Shown: piece after piece, positions 15,194-23,702 of the stretch
Numbering within the stretch: the stretch's first letter is position 1
How the letters are laid out: every line of letters begins with the position of its first letter
NCBI GenBank assembly: GCA_030040265.1
Contig: JASHUB010000009.1
Coordinates: 1-32,123, forward strand
Source: Microcaldota archaeon
GTDB taxonomy: Archaea > Micrarchaeota > Micrarchaeia > Micrarchaeales > CABMGC01
Direction of reading: 5' to 3'
DNA: 32,123 nucleotides
Notes under the pieces: model-generated
Databases searched by the model: none
Told to the model about the DNA's origin: nothing
What the model saw: the letters and a program-made list of their open reading frames with translations, nothing else
Made by a program: the position numbers and the translations under genes

Positions 15194-17776
15194 TCAAGGG
15201 ACCGAGAGTCCCATGCTCTGCCATTCGTCCAGAGTAGCGACCGGAGAAGACAGCCCAGGTGCATCGTACACTCCCGACATTGGGACCCAACTTATGTTCG
15301 CGGTGGTGCCGTTGTCGGCGAAACCGCTGTAGTCTTTCGCGTTGCCGTTTAGCGGCCACCATCCGACCAGACCGTTCGAGGATAGGGGCATGCCGTATAC
15401 TCCACGGCGATACAGCTCCGCGACCTGTGGCGCGCTAAGCGACCGGTTGTAGATCTGCACATCGGCCAGGCTGCCGTTCAGGCTTGAAGGAACCGCTTCG
15501 CTGAAGCCGAGCTTTATCGGGTTGATGGAGTTCGATAGAAGGCCCGCGGGCACCGCGGTCGACGGCTCTGGCGTCCCGTTCAGGTACAGCATCATCGTCC
15601 CTGCACCACCATATGTGACCGCGGCGAAGTACCACGTGTCGTTGTTCACGACAAGGGTACCGAGTGGGGTGGTTGCCGTGCCGCCGCTGGTGGTCAAGGT
15701 CGCCTGGAGGTTTTGGTCATCCACGGAAAGATTGAAGTCGTCGAAGCCAGCCACGCTGCTCGTCTTTGAGACGAGCACGGAGTTTGCCGTGGTGTTGGCC
15801 AGCCTGAACCATACCGCGAGGGTTATCTCTCCTGACGCATTTATCTGCGGCGCGCTCGGTATCGTTACGTTGCTGCCCGGGCCGCTGAATGCCGCTGTCT
15901 GTGCGCCTTTCTGTCCTATCTCAAGGGGCGCGCCACCAAGATAGACGTGCGGCAGTGCGTTGTTGTCACACTGCGATACGCTGTCGCAGTTGAGCACTCC
16001 TGGCACCGCCCAGACCTGGCCGACGTCGCGGGACAGGAAGCTGTCACGTGCATAGCCTGGGGCGACAGTGAATGGGATTGCGGGAGACGATGCGGCGTTG
16101 TTGCCATTGCCGCTATAATCGTTCGGGTTGCCGTTGAGCGGCCACCATCCGACAAGGCCGGAGTTGCCTGCGGGTACGTCGCTGACTCCGTTCTGGAACA
16201 GCGTGGTGAGCTCGGAGCGCGTCAGCGAGGAGTTGTACACCTGCACGCTGGCCACGTATCCGTTGGTGAGGGAGCCTATGTCGAACGGGTTGCCAGAAGC
16301 GGGTATCGACCCGGATGCGGAGGTGTTCACGCACATCGATGCGTCTATGCAGACTTCTATGAGCGACCCGGAGTAAGTGCCCGACAGCATGTACCACCCG
16401 CCAGAGGAGATGCTATTGGTGGTGGTCACGCCCCCTACAGTAGGTATGCTGAAGGCGACGGTGCCCGTGTTGCCGACGCTGAGCCCACCCACGCCTCCGG
16501 ATTGCATGGTCACAACAGCAGCGCTGGTGGGCGCTGGAAGCGAGTTGAGATAGACCCACACGACCTGCGTCTCTGCGCTTGTCCCGAATGGGACCGAGTT
16601 CGCTGCGAACGCGGCCATCGAGCCGCTCAGGCTTGCAGCCTGACGGTCGTAGCCTGAGAACGCAACTACACCATCTGGCGAGTCGTTCATCAGCGACGAC
16701 TGGGCGCGTTCGAGATACGATGGCGCAAGCGGAGATGCGAAGTAGTAGCCTCCTGATGCAGCGGCGATCAGGCCGCTTATGTCGTAGGTCGAGAGCGTTG
16801 GCCCGTAGAGAAGGATGCTCCTTCCGCTCTCAATGCTGCGCGGGATTGTTGAGTTGGTAGGGTATATGAGGTATGGCACGCCTGGCCCTGACACCGATAC
16901 GTTGGTTATTATGCCGGCAAAGAGCCCTGCGCAGCCACCGAGTGCGCCGGGGTTGCTCGTGACAAGTATGACGCCTTTGTCGAAAGGTGCGTTGAACAGG
17001 AGCGTCGACAGTGTGGCGCACGTGTCCGAAGACATGGATGCCGGGACCTGATATGCTGTGCCATAAGCATACGTCGTGGTGTTGCCCGACTGCGCAGGCT
17101 CGCCGCCGATGGCGGAAGTCAGGTTGTCCAATTCGGCAAAGCTTATCTGCTGGAACACCCCCTGCTGGGCGTAGAACAGGTCCGGGGTTCCGTTGAGCTG
17201 AATCGATGCATTGACCGGAATCGTGTAATTGTAAATGCTTCCGGACGCGTTGATCAGCACGTGCTCGTTGTAAGATACGGTTAGCGCGTATGAGCCATCC
17301 TGGCTTATCACAGGCTGCGTCTCGCTTACCGAGAATTCTGAGTATGGGATGTTCAATGAACCAATGACGTGCGCGTTGTACGACCTGAGCGTGAGGTTGG
17401 CCATGCCGGCGAGCAGCGAATTCGCTGCAGCGCCCTGAGGCACATTCGGCAGCGTGCCGTTTGCGATGAGCCACGACATGTATTCGCTGGTGTTCGATAT
17501 GAAGTTGTCGCGCCTCATCGATGGGTTGTATTCGTAGTTGAACAGAGTCGAGAGCGCCCTCTGCGCGCTGGCTGACGCGAACGACTGTGCGCTGATCGCC
17601 AAGTCCCGTCCGTAAGCGCTGCTGCTGAGGCTCTGCACTGCGATCTGGTCGTTGCCGTTCGCGTTTATCCCCAGAGTTATGTAGGCGACTAGCGAAGCGA
17701 GCATCAGCAGGAAGAGCACCAGTACCAATATGGTCATGAGCTGGCCCTTGCTGCTGCCCCTGAGGTTTATCTCCAT
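15194..17776 (-). CDS. Giant pilin-like protein with two LamG domains
   Basis: The 860-residue protein begins MEINLRGSSKG|QLMTILVLVLFL, a prepilin-like signal with a hydrophobic helix (about 12-36) but no Glu/Asp at +5. A long unassigned ectodomain (about 40-380) contains many N-x-S/T sequons. LamG/concanavalin-type beta-sandwich units follow at about 385-530 and 625-790, each ending in the typical VQVYNSSLTRSELTTLFQNG-like strand and helix. The module opener LVGWWPLNGNPNDYSGNGNN occurs at 541-560, and a second copy near 803-818 is not followed by a full domain before the C-terminus. LamG domains often bind glycans or proteins, so an adhesin role is likely. ATG 17776 is chosen because upstream in-frame sequence overlaps the preceding gene and lacks pilin character. 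Last gene of the operon, overlapping its neighbour by 10 bp. Confidence 0.88.
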   Translation of the reverse strand: MEINLRGSSKGQLMTILVLVLFLLMLASLVAYITLGINANGNDQIAVQSLSSSAYGRDLAISAQSFASASAQRALSTLFNYEYNPSMRRDNFISNTSEYMSWLIANGTLPNVPQGAAANSLLAGMANLTLRSYNAHVIGSLNIPYSEFSVSETQPVISQDGSYALTVSYNEHVLINASGSIYNYTIPVNASIQLNGTPDLFYAQQGVFQQISFAELDNLTSAIGGEPAQSGNTTTYAYGTAYQVPASMSSDTCATLSTLLFNAPFDKGVILVTSNPGALGGCAGLFAGIITNVSVSGPGVPYLIYPTNSTIPRSIESGRSILLYGPTLSTYDISGLIAAASGGYYFASPLAPSYLERAQSSLMNDSPDGVVAFSGYDRQAASLSGSMAAFAANSVPFGTSAETQVVWVYLNSLPAPTSAAVVTMQSGGVGGLSVGNTGTVAFSIPTVGGVTTTNSISSGGWYMLSGTYSGSLIEVCIDASMCVNTSASGSIPASGNPFDIGSLTNGYVASVQVYNSSLTRSELTTLFQNGVSDVPAGNSGLVGWWPLNGNPNDYSGNGNNAASSPAIPFTVAPGYARDSFLSRDVGQVWAVPGVLNCDSVSQCDNNALPHVYLGGAPLEIGQKGAQTAAFSGPGSNVTIPSAPQINASGEITLAVWFRLANTTANSVLVSKTSSVAGFDDFNLSVDDQNLQATLTTSGGTATTPLGTLVVNNDTWYFAAVTYGGAGTMMLYLNGTPEPSTAVPAGLLSNSINPIKLGFSEAVPSSLNGSLADVQIYNRSLSAPQVAELYRRGVYGMPLSSNGLVGWWPLNGNAKDYSGFADNGTTANISWVPMSGVYDAPGLSSPVATLDEWQSMGLSVP

Positions 17777-19908
17777 GCGTAAACACCCACGTCGTATGCC
17801 CGAGACGCTCCGGGATAGCTGGCTACAGGAATGCCGACCGTTGCGGACGCCTTGCTCACCTCGAACGAGTTGATGAGTCCGCCTGGAAGGTAGTTCGCAC
17901 CTATTGCATCGACACCGCCGTACACGTAGCCCGTGTAGTTGTACGGGCCGAAGTCGTCGGCGCCGCCCTCCATCGGATACCACGCTAGCGCGCCGCTTAT
18001 CGGAGCGCCCTGGAGCCCGTTCTGGTAGACCTCCTCGACTTGAGGTCCGGTCAGTGCTGTGCCGTATATCTGGACGTTGGCCATCCTGCCCGAATATGAG
18101 TCTGCGGACGGCAACGTGTTGAACGCGCCCAGATACATGCCGCCCCGCGCTCTGGGCAGAACCGGGAGCGTGTTCGAGCTTTCCACGAGCGCGCCGTCAA
18201 CGTATATCGATATGGTGCCGGTTATGTAGTTGTAAGTGCCAACAACGTTTTGCCACTTGTTTGACGATACTGTGGCGCTGACATTATGCCTTGGCACCGT
18301 CCCGTCATTGCTGAAGAGCAGCCTTTGCGATGCCTGTTCCACCATGTATGGGCAGCCGCTGCCTGAGCAGTTCTCCGCCATTATGGTGTTGTTGAGCCCC
18401 TGCCAGGAGTTCGGGTCTATCCACAGCGACCACGAATAAGCGTTGGTCTCGGCGTTGCTGCTGTTGCCCAGGAACACCAGCCCCTTTGCGCCGGTGAAGT
18501 TGTCGACCGCAAGGCCAGGGGCGAACGTCCCGTTGATGAAGACGCTGTAATTATACATGGGAACCACGCCGTTGACCAGCGCCGTGGCGCAGCTTCCCTG
18601 GCCGTTGAGATACAGGGACACTGCAGCGGATAGGACGCTGTCGCTGCTGCTCGCGGGGCATGCGCCGTATGCGGTTATGAACTGGTTGGATGGTACGTAT
18701 AGGTTGCCGTATGCGATCGACATGTTTGGCGAAGCGATACTGTACGGATAGTTGGTTGTCCACAGCACCGCGCCATTGTTGATGTTCTGCGCCACAAGCC
18801 ATCCGCCGGACCAGAGCGAGTACACTATCGAGCCGCCTATCACCGGGGTCGATGCGGGATACGCTGCCCCAAGAGACGGAGGCATCGTCCTTGACCACAG
18901 TTGAATTCCGGATGGTGTATAGGCGGACATCGACGACGTTCCTTGGTAGACTATCAGACCGCTTCCCGTGGCAACTCCTGTGACCGGGCTTGTCGTTGCC
19001 TGCGGGAACGAGCCGAAGTTGCTTCCGTTGAGCGATACCCCGTCTGCAGCAGTGCCGTTTCCGAACACTATTGTGCCGCCGATTCCGGCTATGCTTGATG
19101 ACATCCCGGTGTATCCGACTGGTGCGAAGAGCTCGGCCGCGTTGCCGCCGCTCGCGCCTATCGCGGTGATCGTGCCGGACGTCCTGACAGCGACGGCACC
19201 CTGCACTATTGCTATGTCAGTCGGTACCGCGCCAACATCGACATGCCATTCCACCGTGCCGTTGGAGGCGAAGAGACCATACACGAAGTGGTTGGCACCT
19301 CCCAGTATCACCTGGTCGCCATACACTAAGATAGGTGTGGTGACGAGAGTCGAGCCGGGTATGCCTGCGCTCCAGACTAACGAGCCGTTGAGCGCGCTCA
19401 CGGCTGTGACGTTTGTGGTGTTCGCATATATGATCATGCCTGAATATAGGGCCGGCTCAGATGCGACTACGCTGGGCATATCGATAGCCCAAGCGAGCGT
19501 GCCGAACGTGCCGTTCAGGGCATAGAGTGCGCCTGACGTTGCAAAGTATACATCACCGTAGCCGGCCACCGCACCGCTTATCGGAGCCTGCAACAGAGAA
19601 TACTGGTATGCTACGCTTGGATTTTCGGGACCGGCAGGGGAGTCGCCGGTGTGCGCCGCGTTCTGCCCGAGCTGCGGCCACGTCTCGTTTGCAGCGATAC
19701 CTTTTGCGAGCATCGCAGCGGCGACGTGGCTGGAAGACAGAGTGCCGACACCCGTTCCGAGAAGGCTGTCCAGTATCGACTGCGTGCTTGTGTAACTGAG
19801 CAACGCAGGAGTTGGCGCCTGGTATGTGAAGTACAGGAGTATCGATATCCCTGCTGTCGCTATCACGAGGGCGAATATGGAGTCTAGAGTGAACACTATC
19901 CCCTTCAT
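17767..19908 (-). CDS. Giant pilin-like protein with PQQ-type beta-propeller and LamG domain
   Basis: The N-terminus MKG|IVFTLDSIFALVIATAG of this 713-residue protein is pilin-like, with Asp at +6. Residues about 77-415 form a PQQ-like beta-propeller: WPQLGQNAAHTGDSP is the usual entry motif, and repeated blade strands such as GDVYFATSGALYALNGTFGTL and GSIVYSLWSGGWLVAQNINN follow. A LamG-type domain spans about 470-635 (YSWSLWIDP, TISIYVDGALVES, NVQIYGTALTGPQVEEVYQN). The module opener LAWYPMEGGADDFG (641-654) is again followed by only about 60 residues. No catalytic residues for a quinoprotein enzyme were identified, so a binding or structural propeller is more likely. ATG 19908 lies 1 bp after the preceding stop; GTG 19917 is an alternative. 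Many N-x-S/T sequons suggest surface exposure. Confidence 0.87.
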   Translation of the reverse strand: MKGIVFTLDSIFALVIATAGISILLYFTYQAPTPALLSYTSTQSILDSLLGTGVGTLSSSHVAAAMLAKGIAANETWPQLGQNAAHTGDSPAGPENPSVAYQYSLLQAPISGAVAGYGDVYFATSGALYALNGTFGTLAWAIDMPSVVASEPALYSGMIIYANTTNVTAVSALNGSLVWSAGIPGSTLVTTPILVYGDQVILGGANHFVYGLFASNGTVEWHVDVGAVPTDIAIVQGAVAVRTSGTITAIGASGGNAAELFAPVGYTGMSSSIAGIGGTIVFGNGTAADGVSLNGSNFGSFPQATTSPVTGVATGSGLIVYQGTSSMSAYTPSGIQLWSRTMPPSLGAAYPASTPVIGGSIVYSLWSGGWLVAQNINNGAVLWTTNYPYSIASPNMSIAYGNLYVPSNQFITAYGACPASSSDSVLSAAVSLYLNGQGSCATALVNGVVPMYNYSVFINGTFAPGLAVDNFTGAKGLVFLGNSSNAETNAYSWSLWIDPNSWQGLNNTIMAENCSGSGCPYMVEQASQRLLFSNDGTVPRHNVSATVSSNKWQNVVGTYNYITGTISIYVDGALVESSNTLPVLPRARGGMYLGAFNTLPSADSYSGRMANVQIYGTALTGPQVEEVYQNGLQGAPISGALAWYPMEGGADDFGPYNYTGYVYGGVDAIGANYLPGGLINSFEVSKASATVGIPVASYPGASRAYDVGVYAWR

Positions 19909-19909
19909 C

Positions 19910-20437
19910 TCAGCCACCGCTTATCGTGGAGTTCGTCCACACCTCTACCACCACCTGCACGGGTTCGCCGTTGAGCACCGCGCTCTCCGATGCTGACTGC
20001 ACGGATGTAGCGCCGTTCGCGGTCGGCGATAGCCCCATGCTTATGTCAGTGTTGTTCCCTTTTATCAATATGAAGTAATCGAACCCGATGCCGAGAAGCG
20101 CTTTTGTCGCCTGGTAGTTGTGGTTCGACATCGATTCGAGCGTCGCAATCTTCTCGGGCGAGAGCACGCTGCCCCCCTGTGCGAGGCCTGCGCCAATGCC
20201 CGTCCAGCTAGAGGCGTTGGACGCCGAGACCTGGCCCTCCCAGTTGGCGGGCGACCCGGCGGTCAGCAGCCTTGATGCAAGCGACAGAGTCTGCAGCTGC
20301 ATGTCCTGCACCCCCGCGTTGCTCGCAAGCGAGAGCTGGCCGTTTATGCTGGACCAGACTGCGACGAGTATCACCATCGTGATGCTGAACAGTATCATCG
20401 CGAATATGATGTCGAAAGACCAGAACTGCGCCTTCAT
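19910..20437 (-). CDS. Pilin-like protein, 175 aa
   Basis: The protein starts MKA|QFWSFDIIFAMILFSITM, a short prepilin-like signal with Asp at +6 and a strongly hydrophobic helix to about residue 30, followed by a soluble domain of about 140 residues. That domain shows an alpha-helical start (NAGVQDMQLQTLSLASRLLT) and a beta-rich end (YFILIKGNNTDISMG, VQVVVEVWTNST). The FSFDIIFAMI core resembles the FTLDSIFALV core of the next protein. It overlaps the LamG gene upstream by the four bases ATGA, so translation is coupled. It could be a minor pilin that helps start assembly or caps the fibre; no closer family was recognised. Confidence 0.82.
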   Translation of the reverse strand: MKAQFWSFDIIFAMILFSITMVILVAVWSSINGQLSLASNAGVQDMQLQTLSLASRLLTAGSPANWEGQVSASNASSWTGIGAGLAQGGSVLSPEKIATLESMSNHNYQATKALLGIGFDYFILIKGNNTDISMGLSPTANGATSVQSASESAVLNGEPVQVVVEVWTNSTISGG

Positions 20438-23214
20438 GGAGAAACACCCAATGCGACAGGCTTCGACGCTACAGGAGGCGTGCCTGCCTGGTAGGCCTGC
20501 TCAACCTGCACCTGGCTGAGCGCCGCGTCGTATACCCTAACATCAGCTATCGTGCCGTTGAACGACGGCGTGCCGCCCAGCACCAGCTGATCGGAGTTCG
20601 TTGCCGGGTTCGGCAGCCCTGTGTAGTTGCCCGTCTGCTGCCCGTTCACGTACCACGTGGCAGTCCCCGAATTGAACACGAGGGTCGCGAACGCCCATGT
20701 CTGAGCTGGAATCGCAGAGCTGTTTATGTCGTTGTGCACGGCGCTGCTCGAGTCCACGTATTCGAACGTGAGCGGAGTTCCCTGCGCGCTTCCCGCGGAG
20801 CACGCGCCTCCCTTGGTCTGCGAGTAGATGCACATCGCAGATGTGCAGGAGCTCTTCGCGAGTATGACGTCGCAAGAAGCCATCTGCGCGTCCTTGTAGA
20901 CCCAGAACGAGATCGTGAAGCTGCTCCCTAGGTCGAGCGGTCCTGAGCTATCGACGGTTATGTTGCCGTTGTTAGCGGCGTAGTCGCTGAAAGATGCGCC
21001 GTACTGGCCGTTGGAGTTGAGCAGGGACGGAGTCACCGGCTCCTGCTGCGAGTATGCCACCGCAGAGGCGGTGCCGTTGTTCCCGTTGCCGCTGAAGTCC
21101 TGTGTGTTGCCCTCGAGAGGGTACCATAGCAGGAGCTGCGAGTTCGGCACAGGAGTGCCGGTCGTCCCGGACCGGTATATCCCGTAGATCTGCGACGGGG
21201 TGAGGGACGCGTTGTATAGCTGCACGTTGGCCATCGAGCCGTTGAATGCGCCTATCCCGAACAGGGACTTTGCGAGCGAGAATCCCGTTAGAGAGTATGG
21301 TGGCGCTGCTACCGGAGAGATTGTGTACGCCGGCGAGCCGTCCACGTAGAACGATGCTGTCCCGCTGTCCAGCGATACCGCCAGGAACGTCCATCCCGTC
21401 CCAACGCCATATCCTGGATAGATGTTTGGCCCGACGCCTATCTGCTCGTCGCCAGTGCCTGGCGCAGCGCCCAGGCCGTTGCCGTTCGTGAGGAACAGCT
21501 CGAACGGGTTCGTGCCGCTCGCGTTCGCGACGGTGTAGCCGCTGGAGCTTGTCATCTGCGACAGGCTGCTGGCGTTGACCCACATCGTCAGCGTGAGCGC
21601 GTCGGTCTGCACCCTGAGCCGCGATGATACGCTGCTGCTCGTCCCGTTGAAACCGGCAGTCAGTATCGATGCCTGGTTGACCGTGCCGTTCTGCAGGAGT
21701 TGCGAGGGTGCAACACCTCCGTAGATCGTGCCGTTGTCGCCGTTGATGCTGTAGTCATTGGCATTTCCATCGAGCGGCCACCATCCCGCAATGCTGCTGC
21801 TGCCTATCGGCGAGCTCGCGATGCCTTGTTGGTAGAGCAGCTGCACATCGCCAGGCGAAAGCACCGAGTCGTAGACCTGGACGTTCGCCAGCTTCCCATC
21901 GAAGTGGCCCCCGGTGAGCGACGCGTTGTTGATTCCGCTGAATAGAAGGTTGTTCATGTCTGGGATGACCGACGCGCCGTCCGTGTTGCCAGTGCCTACA
22001 AGGACACCGTCAACGTATAGGTCGAGCTCGCCGGACGATGCGTTGAAAATCCCGGTGAGCATGTACCACCTGTTGAGCTGCGGCGTGGCGTTCGTTGCGA
22101 GCGCTGTCGGTATAGTGTTCGCGTCGACCGACCAGTAAAGGTAGCCGTTGTCGCCGTATTCGAACCACCACATACCCGGATATCCGTGTCCGACTATCAC
22201 GCTGGTCGCGCCGCTTGCCGGATTCGGCACAGACGCCCCGTCGCGGCCGTTGCCGTATAGCGCTGGGTTGAACCAGAGGTTCACCGTGACGGTGCCCGAG
22301 TTCAGCGCAGCGGAGTTCGGTATCGAGACGTAGCCGCTCTGCCCGTCGAAGGACATCGCATAGTCGGGCTGCGACCAGGACACAAGGCCGTTGAATTGGC
22401 CATCGTTCCCGTTGCCGCTCAGGTCTGGGGCTGCGTTGCCCTGCCCTATGTTCAGCGGCCACCATCCGACAAGGCTGCTCTGCGCGCTTGCGTTGCCGTT
22501 GTATGCGGTCGCCTTCACGACCGCGTAACCGCCGTTGCCCTGGCTTTGGAGGTACGCGGCGGCGACGCCATTTGAATCTGTGAAGCTCGCTGTTGAGATC
22601 CCGTTAGTGCCGAACGACCCGAGAGTCGTGGCGAAGCCGACGAGCGCTCCGGATATGGGCTCTCCGGCCGCGTTGGTGACTTTTGCGGATATCGCCATGG
22701 TGTTGTTCAACCCTGAATTGGATACGGACTGCGCGGACAGCGATACCGATGCCGGTACGTCGCTGCCGAAGCGGCACGACAGGTCGACGCATATGGTTCC
22801 GAACGAGTTCTGCACAGTGATGCTGCCGTTCGCTATCGGTATCGAGTATGCACCGAGCGTGAAGTACGCCGGGTCTGACGCGACCTCTGCGACGGAGCTG
22901 TACGCGATGGCCTGCACTATCTGCTTGCCTGTCACGGCCTGTATGACGACTATGCCGCCTTTGGTTATGCTGATGTTGTACTTGAGCGCTCCGATGCTTG
23001 AGGGGATGAAGAAACGCGACTGGTAGCCGTTGCCTGACTGCTGCGCGGTGCTCAGCTGGAGGGCTATCTGCTGCGCTGTCGCCTGGAGCTGGTCCAGCGT
23101 CTCTCCGGTCTCGACTATCGCGCGCTGGTTCGCGATCAGGGCGAAAGTGAAGATGAAGACTATCAGGACGAACGAGAAGATGAGCATGAACTCGAGCGAA
23201 AGTTGCAGCTTCAT
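20434..23214 (-). CDS. Giant pilin-like protein with Ig-like domain and three LamG domains
   Basis: At 926 residues this is the largest protein in the window. It opens with MKL|QLSLEFMLIFSFVLIV, a class III-type signal with Glu at +5 and a hydrophobic helix to about residue 29. An N-terminal region (30-150) is followed by a bacterial Ig-like (Big_1-type) domain at about 155-245 (MAISAKVTNAAGEPISGALV, SFTDSNGVAAAYLQSQ). Three LamG units follow at about 247-465, 475-685 and 695-920, each opened by a W(W/Y)PL motif with a downstream SGNGN(D/N)G or similar and closed by VQVYDSVLSPGDVQLLYQQG-like sequence. ATG 23214 is preferred over the longer frame because a GAGGGG sequence precedes it and it begins the signal. 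This architecture suits an adhesin displayed on, or integrated in, a pilus. Confidence 0.9.
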   Translation of the reverse strand: MKLQLSLEFMLIFSFVLIVFIFTFALIANQRAIVETGETLDQLQATAQQIALQLSTAQQSGNGYQSRFFIPSSIGALKYNISITKGGIVVIQAVTGKQIVQAIAYSSVAEVASDPAYFTLGAYSIPIANGSITVQNSFGTICVDLSCRFGSDVPASVSLSAQSVSNSGLNNTMAISAKVTNAAGEPISGALVGFATTLGSFGTNGISTASFTDSNGVAAAYLQSQGNGGYAVVKATAYNGNASAQSSLVGWWPLNIGQGNAAPDLSGNGNDGQFNGLVSWSQPDYAMSFDGQSGYVSIPNSAALNSGTVTVNLWFNPALYGNGRDGASVPNPASGATSVIVGHGYPGMWWFEYGDNGYLYWSVDANTIPTALATNATPQLNRWYMLTGIFNASSGELDLYVDGVLVGTGNTDGASVIPDMNNLLFSGINNASLTGGHFDGKLANVQVYDSVLSPGDVQLLYQQGIASSPIGSSSIAGWWPLDGNANDYSINGDNGTIYGGVAPSQLLQNGTVNQASILTAGFNGTSSSVSSRLRVQTDALTLTMWVNASSLSQMTSSSGYTVANASGTNPFELFLTNGNGLGAAPGTGDEQIGVGPNIYPGYGVGTGWTFLAVSLDSGTASFYVDGSPAYTISPVAAPPYSLTGFSLAKSLFGIGAFNGSMANVQLYNASLTPSQIYGIYRSGTTGTPVPNSQLLLWYPLEGNTQDFSGNGNNGTASAVAYSQQEPVTPSLLNSNGQYGASFSDYAANNGNITVDSSGPLDLGSSFTISFWVYKDAQMASCDVILAKSSCTSAMCIYSQTKGGACSAGSAQGTPLTFEYVDSSSAVHNDINSSAIPAQTWAFATLVFNSGTATWYVNGQQTGNYTGLPNPATNSDQLVLGGTPSFNGTIADVRVYDAALSQVQVEQAYQAGTPPVASKPVALGVSP

Positions 23215-23225
23215 CCAAAAACCCC

Positions 23226-23702
23226 TCAAGTGATAAGCGACATGTAGACGCACGGCACAGGCGCCCCGTTCTGGCACGTCGGCTCGGCGGTTACGTTTAT
23301 CAGATACGTTCCCGATGCCGTTATGCCGCCTAGGTCACCGCTTACGTTGACCGGCGTGTAGGCCGTGATGTAGCTAGGCCCCACAGGTGATCTTATCACG
23401 AATATGACCTCGTGCCCTGGCTGGTTGTTGGAGTTGCCCACGTAGATGCTCTGCACGCCAGACGGCACCTGTATGGTTGCCTGCTCCTTTGCAGGGTATC
23501 CCTCACTGCCCACAAGAGTCGCGTAGCTGGAGAGCTTTGTCGCCGCCTGCTGCGCCTCGACCGAAGAGATGGTCGAGTTTGCGCTTGCGAGCTGGATGAA
23601 CGCGAGGACCACGAGCGGAAGCAGGACCGCGAGGCCCAGCGAAAGGGTCATAAGTAGCTCGAAGCTGGATTGCCCCTTCTTCCCGCCCCTCCGGTCATTC
23701 AT
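23226..23702 (-). CDS. Pilin-like protein, 158 aa (candidate major subunit)
   Basis: The protein begins MNDRRGGKKG|QSSFELLMTLSLGLAV, the clearest prepilin signal of the operon: a basic leader of ten residues, a KKG|Q cleavage site, Glu at +5 and a hydrophobic helix to about residue 37. The remaining 120 residues are mostly beta-strand with two cysteines flanking NGAPVP near the C-terminus (TCQNGAPVPCVYMSL), which could form a short disulfide loop. ATG 23702 overlaps the CBS-protein stop by 8 bp and is preferred to upstream in-frame codons that run into that gene. Its small size and complete signal make it the best candidate for the bulk fibre subunit; this is inference. Confidence 0.84.
   Translation of the reverse strand: MNDRRGGKKGQSSFELLMTLSLGLAVLLPLVVLAFIQLASANSTISSVEAQQAATKLSSYATLVGSEGYPAKEQATIQVPSGVQSIYVGNSNNQPGHEVIFVIRSPVGPSYITAYTPVNVSGDLGGITASGTYLINVTAEPTCQNGAPVPCVYMSLIT

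Larger units (their letters stand above)
15351..22470 (-). repeat. Dispersed LamG-module opener repeat (WWPL-type)
   Basis: The 14-nt sequence AGCGGCCACCATCC occurs on the plus strand at 15351, 16137, 21773 and 22454, always encoding the minus-strand protein motif GWWPL. The flanking codons for N-x-N-x-D-Y-S-G-N-G-N are also similar at DNA level. A more diverged copy lies near 21090-21130 (WYPLEGN). The copies lie in two genes separated by two others, consistent with module duplication within the operon. Confidence 0.7.

Noticed and set aside
15947..16657. 236-codon plus-strand frame inside the LamG gene
   Set aside because: Shadow of the minus-strand LamG protein; composition and lack of promoter argue against a gene.
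15351..22470. Possible CRISPR-like or tandem DNA repeat
   Set aside because: The repeated blocks are irregularly spaced, inside coding sequence and explained by duplicated LamG module openers.
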